DNA from: Sphingomonas alpina
Lineage (GTDB): Bacteria > Pseudomonadota > Alphaproteobacteria > Sphingomonadales > Sphingomonadaceae
NCBI RefSeq assembly: GCF_014490665.1
Contig: NZ_CP061038.1
Coordinates: forward strand, 4,548,501 to 4,612,500
Direction: 5' to 3'
Length of the DNA stretch: 64,000 bases
How positions within the stretch are numbered: position 1 is the stretch's first letter; each line of letters opens with the position of its first letter. The notes beneath the pieces were generated by a model that searched no databases, had not been told where the DNA came from, and saw only the letters and a list, made by a program, of their open reading frames with translations. The position numbers and the translations under genes are program-made. Shown here piece by piece: positions 36,693-44,253 of this stretch.

Positions 36693-38642
36693 ATGTCCTC
36701 CGGTACAGACACTTCCGGGCATTCCCCTCTTTCCCGGCCCGACATTTCCCGACCGGCAACGATCGCACTTGCGGTCGGTGCGATCGGCGTGGTGTTCGGC
36801 GATATCGGCACCAGCCCGCTCTACGCCTTTCGCGAGGCGCTGACGCAATCGGCGCGCGACGGGATCGATGCCAGCGAGATTCTCGGCGTGCTCAGCCTCG
36901 CCTTGTGGTCGCTGATCCTGGTCGTCACGATCAAATATGTCATTTTCCTCACTCGCGCCGACAATCAGGGCGAGGGCGGCGTGCTCGCTTTGACCGCACT
37001 GGCGCGGCGCGCGCTGGGCCGGCGCTCGCGGATCGCGCTGGTGCTCGGTGCGGCCGGCGCTGCGCTCTTTTATGGCGATGCGATCATCACGCCTGCTTTG
37101 TCGGTGCTGTCGGCGGTCGAGGGACTGCGCACGCTGCCGGGTATCGGGGCAATGGTCGATGAACGGCTGATCCTGACGCTGACCATCGTGATTCTGGTCG
37201 CCTTGTTCGTCATCCAGTCGCGCGGCACGGCCAGCGTTTCGAATCTGTTCGGCCCGATCTGTATCCTGTGGTTCCTCGCGATCGGCGGGCTCGGGCTGTG
37301 GCATATTGCCGACGAACCCTCGATCCTGCGCGTGATCTCGCCGCATTATGCCGCCTATTTCCTCGCCAATCACGGTGTCACCGGCCTGTTCGTGCTCGGC
37401 GCGGTGTTCCTGACGGTGACGGGTGCGGAAGCGCTGACCGCCGATATGGGCCATTTCGGCCGCGTGCCGATTCAGCTTGGCTGGTTCATGCTGGTCTTTC
37501 CCGCGCTGATGCTGAACTATCTCGGCCAGGGGGCTTTCGCGCTGAATGCGCTGGAGACGGCGCAGGCGGCGGGCACCCCCTTCACCAATCAGGACTGGTT
37601 CTTCCTGATGGCCCCGGACCAGTTCCGGCCCTGGCTGGTCGGGCTGTCGATGCTGGCGACGATCATCGCCAGCCAGGCAGTGATCACCGGTGCCTATTCG
37701 CTGACCCAGCAGGCGATCCAGCTCGGCCTGTTGCCGCGCCTGCGCGTCCGTCAGACCTCGGCGCGGCATTCGGGGCAGATCTACCTGCCCTCGATCAACT
37801 GGCTGCTGCTGGCCGGCGTGCTGGTGCTGGTCACCCAGTTCCGCAGTTCGTCGGCGATGGCTGCGGCGTACGGCATCGCGGTGACCGGCACGATGGTCGT
37901 CACCACCTGTCTTGCCTATATCGTCGTGCGGCACCGCTGGAACTGGCCACGCGCCACAGCGATCCTCGTGGTCACGCCGTTCCTCGTCCTCGACCTGATC
38001 TTTTTCGGCGCGAACATCCTGCGCGTGATCGAGGGCGGCTGGGTGCCCCTGGTGGTCGCGGCGATCATCGCGCTGCTGATCTATACCTGGGTGCGCGGGC
38101 GCGGCATCGTGCGAATGTTCGAGCAGCGCCAGAGCGTACCGCTGGCCGACCTGGCTGCGGCCCTGTCGCGCCGCCCGCCGGAACGCGTCGAGGGCACTGC
38201 GATCTTCCTTACTGCCAATCCGGACAGTGCGCCGGGTGCGCTGCTGCACAATCTGAAGCACAACAAGGTGCTGCACGAACGCAATCTGGTGGTCAGCATC
38301 CGCACCGCCGACCGTCCGCACGTGCCCGATGAGGAGCGCGTGGCGATGACCGAGGTCGACGCCAATTTCGCCACTGTCATCCTGACCTATGGGTTCATGG
38401 ATTCGCCGGATGTGCCGAGTGATCTCGGCTTTGCGCCACCGGGCGTGCGCATGCCGATGAATCCGGCCAAGACGAGCTATTTCATCGGCCGCAACACGAT
38501 CAAGCCCGCCGCGAAACAGGGCATGCCGCTCTGGCAGGACCGCATCTTCATGTTCCTGCAACGCAACGCCAGCGACCCGACCGACTTCTTCAAGATTCCG
38601 CCGGGTAAAGTGCTGGAATTGGGCGAGCAAGTGACGGTCTAG
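36693..38642 (+). CDS. kup: potassium uptake protein Kup
   Basis: A 649-residue inner-membrane K+/H+ symporter with about 12 helices in the first 440 residues and a cytoplasmic C-terminal domain. 'GVVFGDIGTSPLYAFREAL', 'RADNQGEGGVLALTAL', 'FYGDAIITPALSVLSAVEGL' and 'GAEALTADMGHFG' are family marks. ATG 36693 is chosen because AGG lies eight bases upstream. It is divergent from pdeM across a gap of about 120 bases. Confidence 0.96.
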   Translation: MSSGTDTSGHSPLSRPDISRPATIALAVGAIGVVFGDIGTSPLYAFREALTQSARDGIDASEILGVLSLALWSLILVVTIKYVIFLTRADNQGEGGVLALTALARRALGRRSRIALVLGAAGAALFYGDAIITPALSVLSAVEGLRTLPGIGAMVDERLILTLTIVILVALFVIQSRGTASVSNLFGPICILWFLAIGGLGLWHIADEPSILRVISPHYAAYFLANHGVTGLFVLGAVFLTVTGAEALTADMGHFGRVPIQLGWFMLVFPALMLNYLGQGAFALNALETAQAAGTPFTNQDWFFLMAPDQFRPWLVGLSMLATIIASQAVITGAYSLTQQAIQLGLLPRLRVRQTSARHSGQIYLPSINWLLLAGVLVLVTQFRSSSAMAAAYGIAVTGTMVVTTCLAYIVVRHRWNWPRATAILVVTPFLVLDLIFFGANILRVIEGGWVPLVVAAIIALLIYTWVRGRGIVRMFEQRQSVPLADLAAALSRRPPERVEGTAIFLTANPDSAPGALLHNLKHNKVLHERNLVVSIRTADRPHVPDEERVAMTEVDANFATVILTYGFMDSPDVPSDLGFAPPGVRMPMNPAKTSYFIGRNTIKPAAKQGMPLWQDRIFMFLQRNASDPTDFFKIPPGKVLELGEQVTV

Positions 38643-38987
38643 AGCGGTTTCGAGTTGAGCTGATCCTCTCTCTTCCGTTGCCCTGGGCTTGTCGAAGGGC
38701 TGACCAGGATCGGCTACCGGCGGATACTCGAACGGGCGGCGCGGGAGCATCGCCCGGACCTGCATTGAGGCAGGCGGACGGTGCATCCACCGCAAACGGA
38801 ACGCTACCTGATCGTTCGGCGGCAGGAGATCGGCGGTTCGGCTGCGCTTTGGCGGCACCGTCATCCCGGCACCGTAATGCCGTCGGTTGCCGCAAACCCG
38901 GCACTCGCCGCGTTTCGGGCGGCGCTTTCAGCCGGAAATGGATAGGGAAGCCTTGCGAATCACATAAGTGCATGCTTATGTGTCGGC
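38643..38987. other. gap between kup and the arsR-type gene
   Basis: No convincing gene. It contains one arm of the CTTCGACA-type repeat (38675-38700) and the palindrome of the ArsR operator at its right end. Several open frames exist but lack ribosome binding sites or family resemblance. Confidence 0.6.
38961..38982. promoter_or_regulatory. ArsR-type operator candidate
   Basis: CACATAAG (38961-38968) and CTTATGTG (38975-38982) are perfect inverted arms with a 6-base spacer. The site ends five bases before the ATG of the ArsR-type gene, so the regulator probably represses its own operon and the leader must be very short. Confidence 0.7.
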
Positions 38988-39302
38988 ATGATAGAGAATG
39001 ACATATTCAAGGCTCTGGCTGACCCCACCCGCTGCGCGATCTTCGAGAAGCTGGCGACCGGCAGCATGAACGCCAGCGCTTTGCGCGACGGCATGAAGAT
39101 CAGTCAGCCTGCCATGTCCCAACACCTCTCGGTTCTGCGGAGCGCGAGACTGGTACGGGAGGAACGACAGGGGCGCTTTGTGAACTACGAGGTCGATCCG
39201 GAAGGCTTGGCACTCATAGCCGGATGGCTGGCGAAATATCGCGCTTACTGGCCCGCGCGCATCGACGCTCTCAAAGCTCTGCTGAAGGATATGGATCAAT
39301 GA
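38988..39302 (+). CDS. ArsR family transcriptional regulator
   Basis: A 104-residue winged-helix protein. 'FKALADPTRCAIFEKLA', 'LRDGMKISQPAMSQHLSVLRSARLV' and 'RFVNYEVDPEGL' define the fold. The metal-binding cysteines of ArsR/SmtB are missing (the single Cys is in helix 1), so it belongs to the non-metal group usually paired with an SRPBCC protein, as here. No clear ribosome binding site precedes the ATG; a palindrome sits directly upstream. The stop overlaps the next gene by four bases. Confidence 0.9.
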   Translation: MIENDIFKALADPTRCAIFEKLATGSMNASALRDGMKISQPAMSQHLSVLRSARLVREERQGRFVNYEVDPEGLALIAGWLAKYRAYWPARIDALKALLKDMDQ

Positions 39303-39658
39303 CCGACAGAAAGACCGACGATCATGACAAGGGCATTGAGCTTGAGTATGAAATCGATGAGCCGCCGTATAAGGTCTGGCGCGCGATAAGCATTCCGGAA
39401 TTCCGGGAGAACTGGCTGCCGAAAGAGGCATTGGCCGATCCGGAGGCTACCTCTCTCACGCCGGGGCACGAGGTCCGCTACCGGATGCGCGAAAGCGATC
39501 CGCCATTTCTGGAAAGCGTGGTCATCTTTCGGATCGCCCCCAGCGCGACGGGCGGAACCTGTCTGCGGATCATTCACGAACTTGTGGACGCTCGGTTCGA
39601 TCGGATGACCCGCGCCGCCGCAAACAATAACGGCCTGATCCTCATGCTCGCCGCCTGA
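39299..39658 (+). CDS. SRPBCC (AHSA1-like) domain protein
   Basis: A 119-residue protein with the start-like hydrophobic-cavity fold: 'YEIDEPPYKVWRAISIPEFRENWL' at the N-terminus is the typical opening of AHSA1/YndB proteins paired with ArsR regulators. The rest is shorter than the family norm (about 140-150), so the C-terminal helix may be reduced. The ATG overlaps the arsR stop (ATGA), so the two are translated together. The ligand is unknown. clpP follows after 44 bases in the same direction. Confidence 0.8.
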   Translation: MTDRKTDDHDKGIELEYEIDEPPYKVWRAISIPEFRENWLPKEALADPEATSLTPGHEVRYRMRESDPPFLESVVIFRIAPSATGGTCLRIIHELVDARFDRMTRAAANNNGLILMLAA

Positions 39659-39702
39659 CGCGGCGAGCCTCCCTTTGAATTCTGGAAGATTGGAATTCGC
39701 CG

Positions 39703-40320
39703 ATGCGCGAAGCGATGCAGCTCGTCCCTATGGTCGTAGAGCAATCAAGCAGAGGGGAGCGATCATTCGATATCTATTCCCGCCTTCTTCGTGAAAGGAT
39801 CATCTTCCTCAACGGCGAAGTGAACGACACGGTGTCCGCGCTCGTGTGCGCGCAATTGTTGTTCCTCGAAGCGGAAAATCCCAGGAAGCCAATCAGCCTC
39901 TATATCAATTCCCCCGGCGGCATGGTGACGAACGGCCTCGCGATGTATGACACCATGCGCTACATCCGCGCCCCGGTGCATACGCTCTGCATGGGGACAG
40001 CCCGCTCGATGGGATCGTTCCTGCTGATGGCGGGTGAACCCGGACAGCGGGCGACGCTGCCCAATGCGAGCATCCTCGTCCATCAGCCATCCGGTGGCTT
40101 TCAGGGGCAGGCATCGGACATGCTCATCCATGCCGAGGAAATCAAACGGACCAAGCACCGATTGACGCGCCTTTATGCCGAGCATTGCGGACGCAGTTAT
40201 GAGGAATTTGAACGCGCGATGGATCGCGACCGCTTCATGACCGCGGAGGAATCTCTGGAATGGGGTTTGGTCGATCGTATCCTGCAGGTCCGGGAAGAAA
40301 ACCCGGACGCAACGGCATAA
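39703..40320 (+). CDS. clpP: ATP-dependent Clp protease proteolytic subunit, accessory type
   Basis: A 205-residue serine protease subunit. Ser102 (ARSMGS), His127 (ILVHQPS) and Asp176 (MDRDRF) form the triad and line up with E. coli residues 97, 122 and 171. The nucleophile motif reads GTARSMGS instead of the usual GQAASMGA, and '[20 protein letters not shown]' is also variant. No clpX follows, as it does in the housekeeping locus. It probably is a second ClpP, driven with the ArsR-SRPBCC pair, perhaps in a mixed ring with the main ClpP. Confidence 0.88.
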   Translation: MREAMQLVPMVVEQSSRGERSFDIYSRLLRERIIFLNGEVNDTVSALVCAQLLFLEAENPRKPISLYINSPGGMVTNGLAMYDTMRYIRAPVHTLCMGTARSMGSFLLMAGEPGQRATLPNASILVHQPSGGFQGQASDMLIHAEEIKRTKHRLTRLYAEHCGRSYEEFERAMDRDRFMTAEESLEWGLVDRILQVREENPDATA

Positions 40321-40616
40321 GCATAGCCCCGGATTTAAATGACCTGTTCATGCGTCGAGTTGTTGGACGCACTCGGCGGCGACAAGACAGGCGGCAAGTG
40401 TTTCCACCACCGGATGATCCCGGTGACCGACGATCCCGACACATCGCGATTGTCGGCCTCGGTCAACGAGGACCTGCGCCGGGGATGCAAGGGCACGGCT
40501 TGCCTCGATGAAGTCGCCTGATTCAACACGACGATCGATTATGACATTGCGGCGCGGGACGGAGCGCCGCCGGCGTTCCGTTCCTGCTCTTTCTCAGCTT
40601 GAAGATTATGGGAGGC
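40321..40616. other. gap after clpP with a doubtful small frame
   Basis: A 60-codon frame at 40339-40521 (plus strand) has five cysteines and starts MTCSCVELLDALGG, but it has no ribosome binding site and I recognise no family. A minus-strand frame covers the same bases. It may be a decayed gene. Beyond 40521 I see nothing until the repeat element. Confidence 0.4.
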
Positions 40617-40822
40617 CGCTGGCTGTTATTGCGGCAGAACAGCCAGCGTCGTTCGCTGTTACTGGCTGTTCCGCTGGCCGTTAGCTGGCTGTTAGCTGGC
40701 TGTTATCCGATAACAGCCAGCTCCGGATCAACCTGTTGTAAATAAGCCGTAAATCCGGTCCAGAAATCCAACTTAACAGCCAGCAAAAAAATATTCCGCA
40801 AGAACAGCCAGGAACAGCCAGC
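40617..40822. repeat. interspersed AACAGCC element, copy 2
   Basis: Same design as copy 1. An 11-bp hairpin at 40617-40648 with a 10-base loop, a variant unit GCTGGCCGTTA (40673-40683), two perfect units (40684-40705), then a hairpin of 13-bp arms 40694-40706 and 40710-40722 with loop CCG. After a conserved spacer come TAACAGCCAGC (40774-40784), GAACAGCCAGG (40802-40812) and GAACAGCCAGC (40812-40822). The spacer is about 60 percent identical to copy 1 without gaps. The minus-strand peptide again ends NSQLTAS. It stops six bases before the M20 peptidase stop codon, so it may sit in that gene's 3' transcript. Confidence 0.85.
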
Positions 40823-40828
40823 AATCGC

Positions 40829-42241
40829 TTATCCGGCGTACACCTTGACCAGGTCGTAGAGATAGGCCCGGCCGTCATAGAGCGATTTGACGCGGATTCG
40901 CTCGTTCAGGCCGTGAATGCCGTTGAAGTCGGGATCGACGAAGATCCCCGGCACGCCGTACACCGGGATGCCGATCGCCTGGAAGAAGATGCCGTCGGTC
41001 GCGCCGGTCGACATCAGCGGCAGCATCGGCACGCCGGGGAAATGCTTCGCGGCGACCGCCTTGGCCGGGCCGACGATCTTCGGATCGAGCGGCGGCGGCA
41101 CGGCGGTCGGGCGGACCGGCAGGTTCATTGTCACCTTGACCTTGGGCCCGGCCAGCTCCTTGAGCTTGGCGAGCGTCGCCTCGACCGTTTCGCCGGGGAA
41201 GACGCGGCAATTGATGTTCGCCGTCGCGCGTTGCGGCAGGGCGTTTTCGGCATGGCCCGCGGCGAGCAGGGTCGCGACGCAGGTCGTGCGCAGCGTCGAA
41301 TGCATCGTCTTGTCGCGGCTGACCAGTTTGTCGGCTTCGGCATCGTTCGGGTTGGCGAGCAGGCGGTTGATCGCATCGCCGAGCGGGCCCGGCGTGGATT
41401 GCGCGGTGGCGGTGAAGAAGGCGCGGGTGGTGTCGGTGAACTTGATCGGGAATTCATAGCCGCGCACCGCTTCGATCGCGTCCGCCAGTTCGTAGATCGC
41501 ATTGTCGGGCACCGGCTGCGAGCTGTGGCCGCCGGGGTTGGTCGCCTCGAAGGTGTAATTCTGCGCCGCTTTCTCGCCGACCTGGATCGCCAGGACCTGC
41601 GGCTTGCCGTCGGGGCCGGACCGTCCGCCACCGCCTTCGTTGAGGACGAATTCTGCTGCGATCAGGTCGGGCTTGTTCTTGGCCAGCCATTGCGCGCCGT
41701 TCCACGCAAAGGTCGTTTCCTCGCCACAGGTCAGCGCCAGCTTGATCGTGCGCTTCGGCTTGTAGCCGCTGGTCTTGAAACGGATCATGCTGTCCGCCCA
41801 GATCGCCGACATGCCCTTGTCGTCGACCGTACCGCGGGCATAATAATAGCCATCCTCTTCGGTGAGCGTGAACGGGTCGCGAACCCAGTCCGCGCGCTTG
41901 GCCTCGACCACATCGAGATGGCCAAGCAGCAGCATCGGTTTCAGCTTCTTGTCGCTGCCGGGCAGGATCGCGACGATGCCGCCATCCTTGGGATGGTCGG
42001 GGACCGAGAATTGGGTGATGTCGGCGTCGGTATAGCCCGCCGCCTTCAGCCGCGTCGCAATCTGTGCCGATGCCTGGGTGCAGCTGCCGGTCGACAAGGC
42101 GGTGTTGGTTTCCACCAGCTCCTTGTAGAGGTCGAAAAAGCGCTGCTGGTCGGGGGTCAGCGCCTCCGCGCTTGCCAGGCCGGGCTGCAACGCCAATGCC
42201 GCCGCCAAGCCGATACCGCCGATACGCGCCAATGCCCTCAT
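40829..42241 (-). CDS. exported M20 family metallopeptidase
   Basis: A 470-residue zinc peptidase with a signal peptide (residues 1-25, ending LASA), so periplasmic. 'MLLLGHLDVVEA' (His and Asp), 'YARGTVDDKGM' (bridging Asp), 'TCGEET' (catalytic Glu), 'EGGGG' and 'IHGLNERI' (His) carry the co-catalytic zinc site. Length and the dimerisation domain in the middle fit M20 peptidases such as CNDP/ArgE relatives. It is the last of a minus-strand run starting at 47330. GGGGACAGGG precedes the ATG. Confidence 0.93.
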   Translation of the reverse strand: MRALARIGGIGLAAALALQPGLASAEALTPDQQRFFDLYKELVETNTALSTGSCTQASAQIATRLKAAGYTDADITQFSVPDHPKDGGIVAILPGSDKKLKPMLLLGHLDVVEAKRADWVRDPFTLTEEDGYYYARGTVDDKGMSAIWADSMIRFKTSGYKPKRTIKLALTCGEETTFAWNGAQWLAKNKPDLIAAEFVLNEGGGGRSGPDGKPQVLAIQVGEKAAQNYTFEATNPGGHSSQPVPDNAIYELADAIEAVRGYEFPIKFTDTTRAFFTATAQSTPGPLGDAINRLLANPNDAEADKLVSRDKTMHSTLRTTCVATLLAAGHAENALPQRATANINCRVFPGETVEATLAKLKELAGPKVKVTMNLPVRPTAVPPPLDPKIVGPAKAVAAKHFPGVPMLPLMSTGATDGIFFQAIGIPVYGVPGIFVDPDFNGIHGLNERIRVKSLYDGRAYLYDLVKVYAG

Positions 42242-42280
42242 ACCCTGTCCCCGAAAAACAACGGCCCGCGAAGCGCGGAC

Positions 42281-43252
42281 CTAGTTGTAACTTGAACAGG
42301 ACGTTCCGGCAGAGCAACCCCTTGTCGCCATTCTCGGGGCGGGCAGGGAAAACAAAATCTGGCGATTGGCAAAGTCGATATTGACGCGCCGGAACAGCCG
42401 CATCGTGTCCATGCCGAGGATCAGCGCGGGACTATCTTCCAGCCCGAAGCGCTTGAACGGCGGAACGTCGGCAACCGCCATCGGAACGCGGTCGAACTCC
42501 AGGCCGGCGATGTGCAGGTCGTTGATCATCACATAGCTGGCGTCCAGTACCTGCCCGGTGACCGAGGTGACCGAAATCGGGCCAAGCGACTTGGTCGAGC
42601 GTCGCGCCAGGTTCAGCATCGCGCGATTGCCGATCGAGATCGGCGATCCGGTGTCGATGATCACCGAGATGCGCTCGCCATGATAACGCGCGTCCGTCAC
42701 GATCAACTGGCCGTAAAGATTCTTGGCACTCACCAATATGTCGCCGGGACTGCTTGTGCCGCGTATCCGCCGACCGGACGGCGTGACTTTCATCGCTCGC
42801 CGGTCGAAATCGATCGTGATGCGGTGCCCCTGCAGCGCGTCGATGCCCAGCATGCCGCGCGCGCCGATATTGCCGGTCGCGAGTGCCGGGGCTTCGACAT
42901 TCTTCGCCCCGAGCGTACTGATCGAAAGTTCGGGAACATGCACCGTCTCGACCGTCGCGGTCCCGGCAAGCCCGATCAGCCGTACCGGCTTCCCGGCGGT
43001 GAGCGCCAGCGCAGTGGCCAGCTCGCGCGAGATCACGGAGCGTTCGGCTCCCGTATCGATGACGAACTTATACGGCCCGCTGGTGCCGATCGACACCGGC
43101 ACGGTCATACGCCCGCTGTCGATGTCGAGCCCGATACTGAGATCGGTGGAGGCGGGGGGCGGGGGGGCTTCGGGCGGCGACGGGCCGACCTGTCCGGCCG
43201 GCGGCGCTGCACCGGCAAGAGCGATCAGCGCGAAGGCGACCGATATCTGCAT
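42281..43252 (-). CDS. bilobal retropepsin-like aspartic protease, exported
   Basis: A 323-residue protein with a signal peptide (about 1-18) and two retropepsin-like lobes. Lobe 1 has 'KFVIDTGAERSVIS' and lobe 2 'SVIIDTGSPISIGN', so both catalytic Asp-Thr-Gly motifs are present in one chain, giving a pepsin-like arrangement that normal retropepsins reach by dimerisation. 'ALILGMDTMRLF' and 'GMLGID' are the second conserved elements. The C-terminus carries a cysteine-rich tail (CSAGTSCS). The ATG overlaps the stop of the homologous upstream gene by one base. Confidence 0.85.
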   Translation of the reverse strand: MQISVAFALIALAGAAPPAGQVGPSPPEAPPPPASTDLSIGLDIDSGRMTVPVSIGTSGPYKFVIDTGAERSVISRELATALALTAGKPVRLIGLAGTATVETVHVPELSISTLGAKNVEAPALATGNIGARGMLGIDALQGHRITIDFDRRAMKVTPSGRRIRGTSSPGDILVSAKNLYGQLIVTDARYHGERISVIIDTGSPISIGNRAMLNLARRSTKSLGPISVTSVTGQVLDASYVMINDLHIAGLEFDRVPMAVADVPPFKRFGLEDSPALILGMDTMRLFRRVNIDFANRQILFSLPAPRMATRGCSAGTSCSSYN

Positions 43253-44253
43253 CAGGACAGGCTACGCCCGTTACGGTCCTTTGCCAAGGCCCGCCGATCC
43301 TCCGCTCGCGGCCGGGAAAAGCGCACTTCGCGATTGGCGAAATCGATCTCGACACGACGAAACAATTTCATTGCATCCATGCCGAGCAACAAGGCAGGCT
43401 TGTCGTTCAGCCCGAAGCGGCGAAAGGGCGCCGCCTCGGCAAAGGCGACGGGGAGATTTTCGAACCCGACGCCGCCGACCTCGATCCGCTCAACCTGCAT
43501 GTAATCGGCCAGCAACAAGCCGCCGGTCACGCTGCGCAGGCTGATCTGTTGCGGCAGCCCCTTCTTGCGGATGCGCTTGCGCAGCGCGGCATTGCCCATG
43601 CTGACCGAAGAGCCGGTATCGAGGATCACGCGGATACGCCCGCCGCGATAATGCGCGTCGGTGACGATCAGCTGGCCGAGATAGCTTTTGGCGCGCACCA
43701 CGATGTCGTCGCCTCGTCCACCGTCACGTCGCGATCGCTTGGTCGACGGCGTCAACGTCATCCGGTCGGTCTCGAAATCGATCGCCAGCGAATGACCGCG
43801 CAACGTGTCGATGCCGAGCATCCCCGGCGCGCCGAGGTTGACCGCCTCCAGCGCGGGCGCCTCGATCGGGGGGCTGGTGATCGTGCTGACGTTCAGCGAC
43901 GGGATCGTCACGGTGCCGACGCTGCTGGTGCCGGTCATTGCGGTCACTCTGACGGTGCGGCCGCTGACCAGGCCGAGCGTGGTGGCAAGTTCGCGGGCGA
44001 TGACCGTGCGCTCCGCGCCGGTGTCGATGATGAACGCGAACGGCCCGGCGCCGCCGATCGTGACCGGGACGGTCATGCGCTGATCCATCATGCTCATGGC
44101 CAGCTCGCCGGTGGTCACAGGCACGGGGGTCTGGCCGGTCAGCGGCAAAGCGAGCGCCGCAAGGATCGAGGCAGGGATCAGGCGAATGAGGCAGAGTACG
44201 CCCGATCCGGACCTTTGCCAAGCCCGAGCCCTCTGCCGCTTCTGCCCGATCAA
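43252..44253 (-). CDS. bilobal retropepsin-like aspartic protease, paralogue
   Basis: A paralogue of the downstream gene with the same two lobes: 'AFIIDTGAERTVIA' and 'RVILDTGSSVSMGN', 'GMLGIDTLRG' and 'ALLLGMDAMKLF'. Residues about 18-42 form a signal peptide. No ATG fits; the best start is TTG at 44253, whose TTGA overlaps the stop of the helicase gene, giving a charged N-terminus (IGQKRQRAR) before the hydrophobic stretch. The start is therefore uncertain. The two copies adjoin, pointing to a local duplication. The protein is probably periplasmic; its substrate is unknown. Confidence 0.8.
   Translation of the reverse strand: MIGQKRQRARAWQRSGSGVLCLIRLIPASILAALALPLTGQTPVPVTTGELAMSMMDQRMTVPVTIGGAGPFAFIIDTGAERTVIARELATTLGLVSGRTVRVTAMTGTSSVGTVTIPSLNVSTITSPPIEAPALEAVNLGAPGMLGIDTLRGHSLAIDFETDRMTLTPSTKRSRRDGGRGDDIVVRAKSYLGQLIVTDAHYRGGRIRVILDTGSSVSMGNAALRKRIRKKGLPQQISLRSVTGGLLLADYMQVERIEVGGVGFENLPVAFAEAAPFRRFGLNDKPALLLGMDAMKLFRRVEIDFANREVRFSRPRAEDRRALAKDRNGRSLS

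Noticed and set aside
40339-40521. Cysteine-containing 60-codon frame after clpP
   Set aside because: No ribosome binding site and a competing minus-strand frame; kept only as a note in the gap description.
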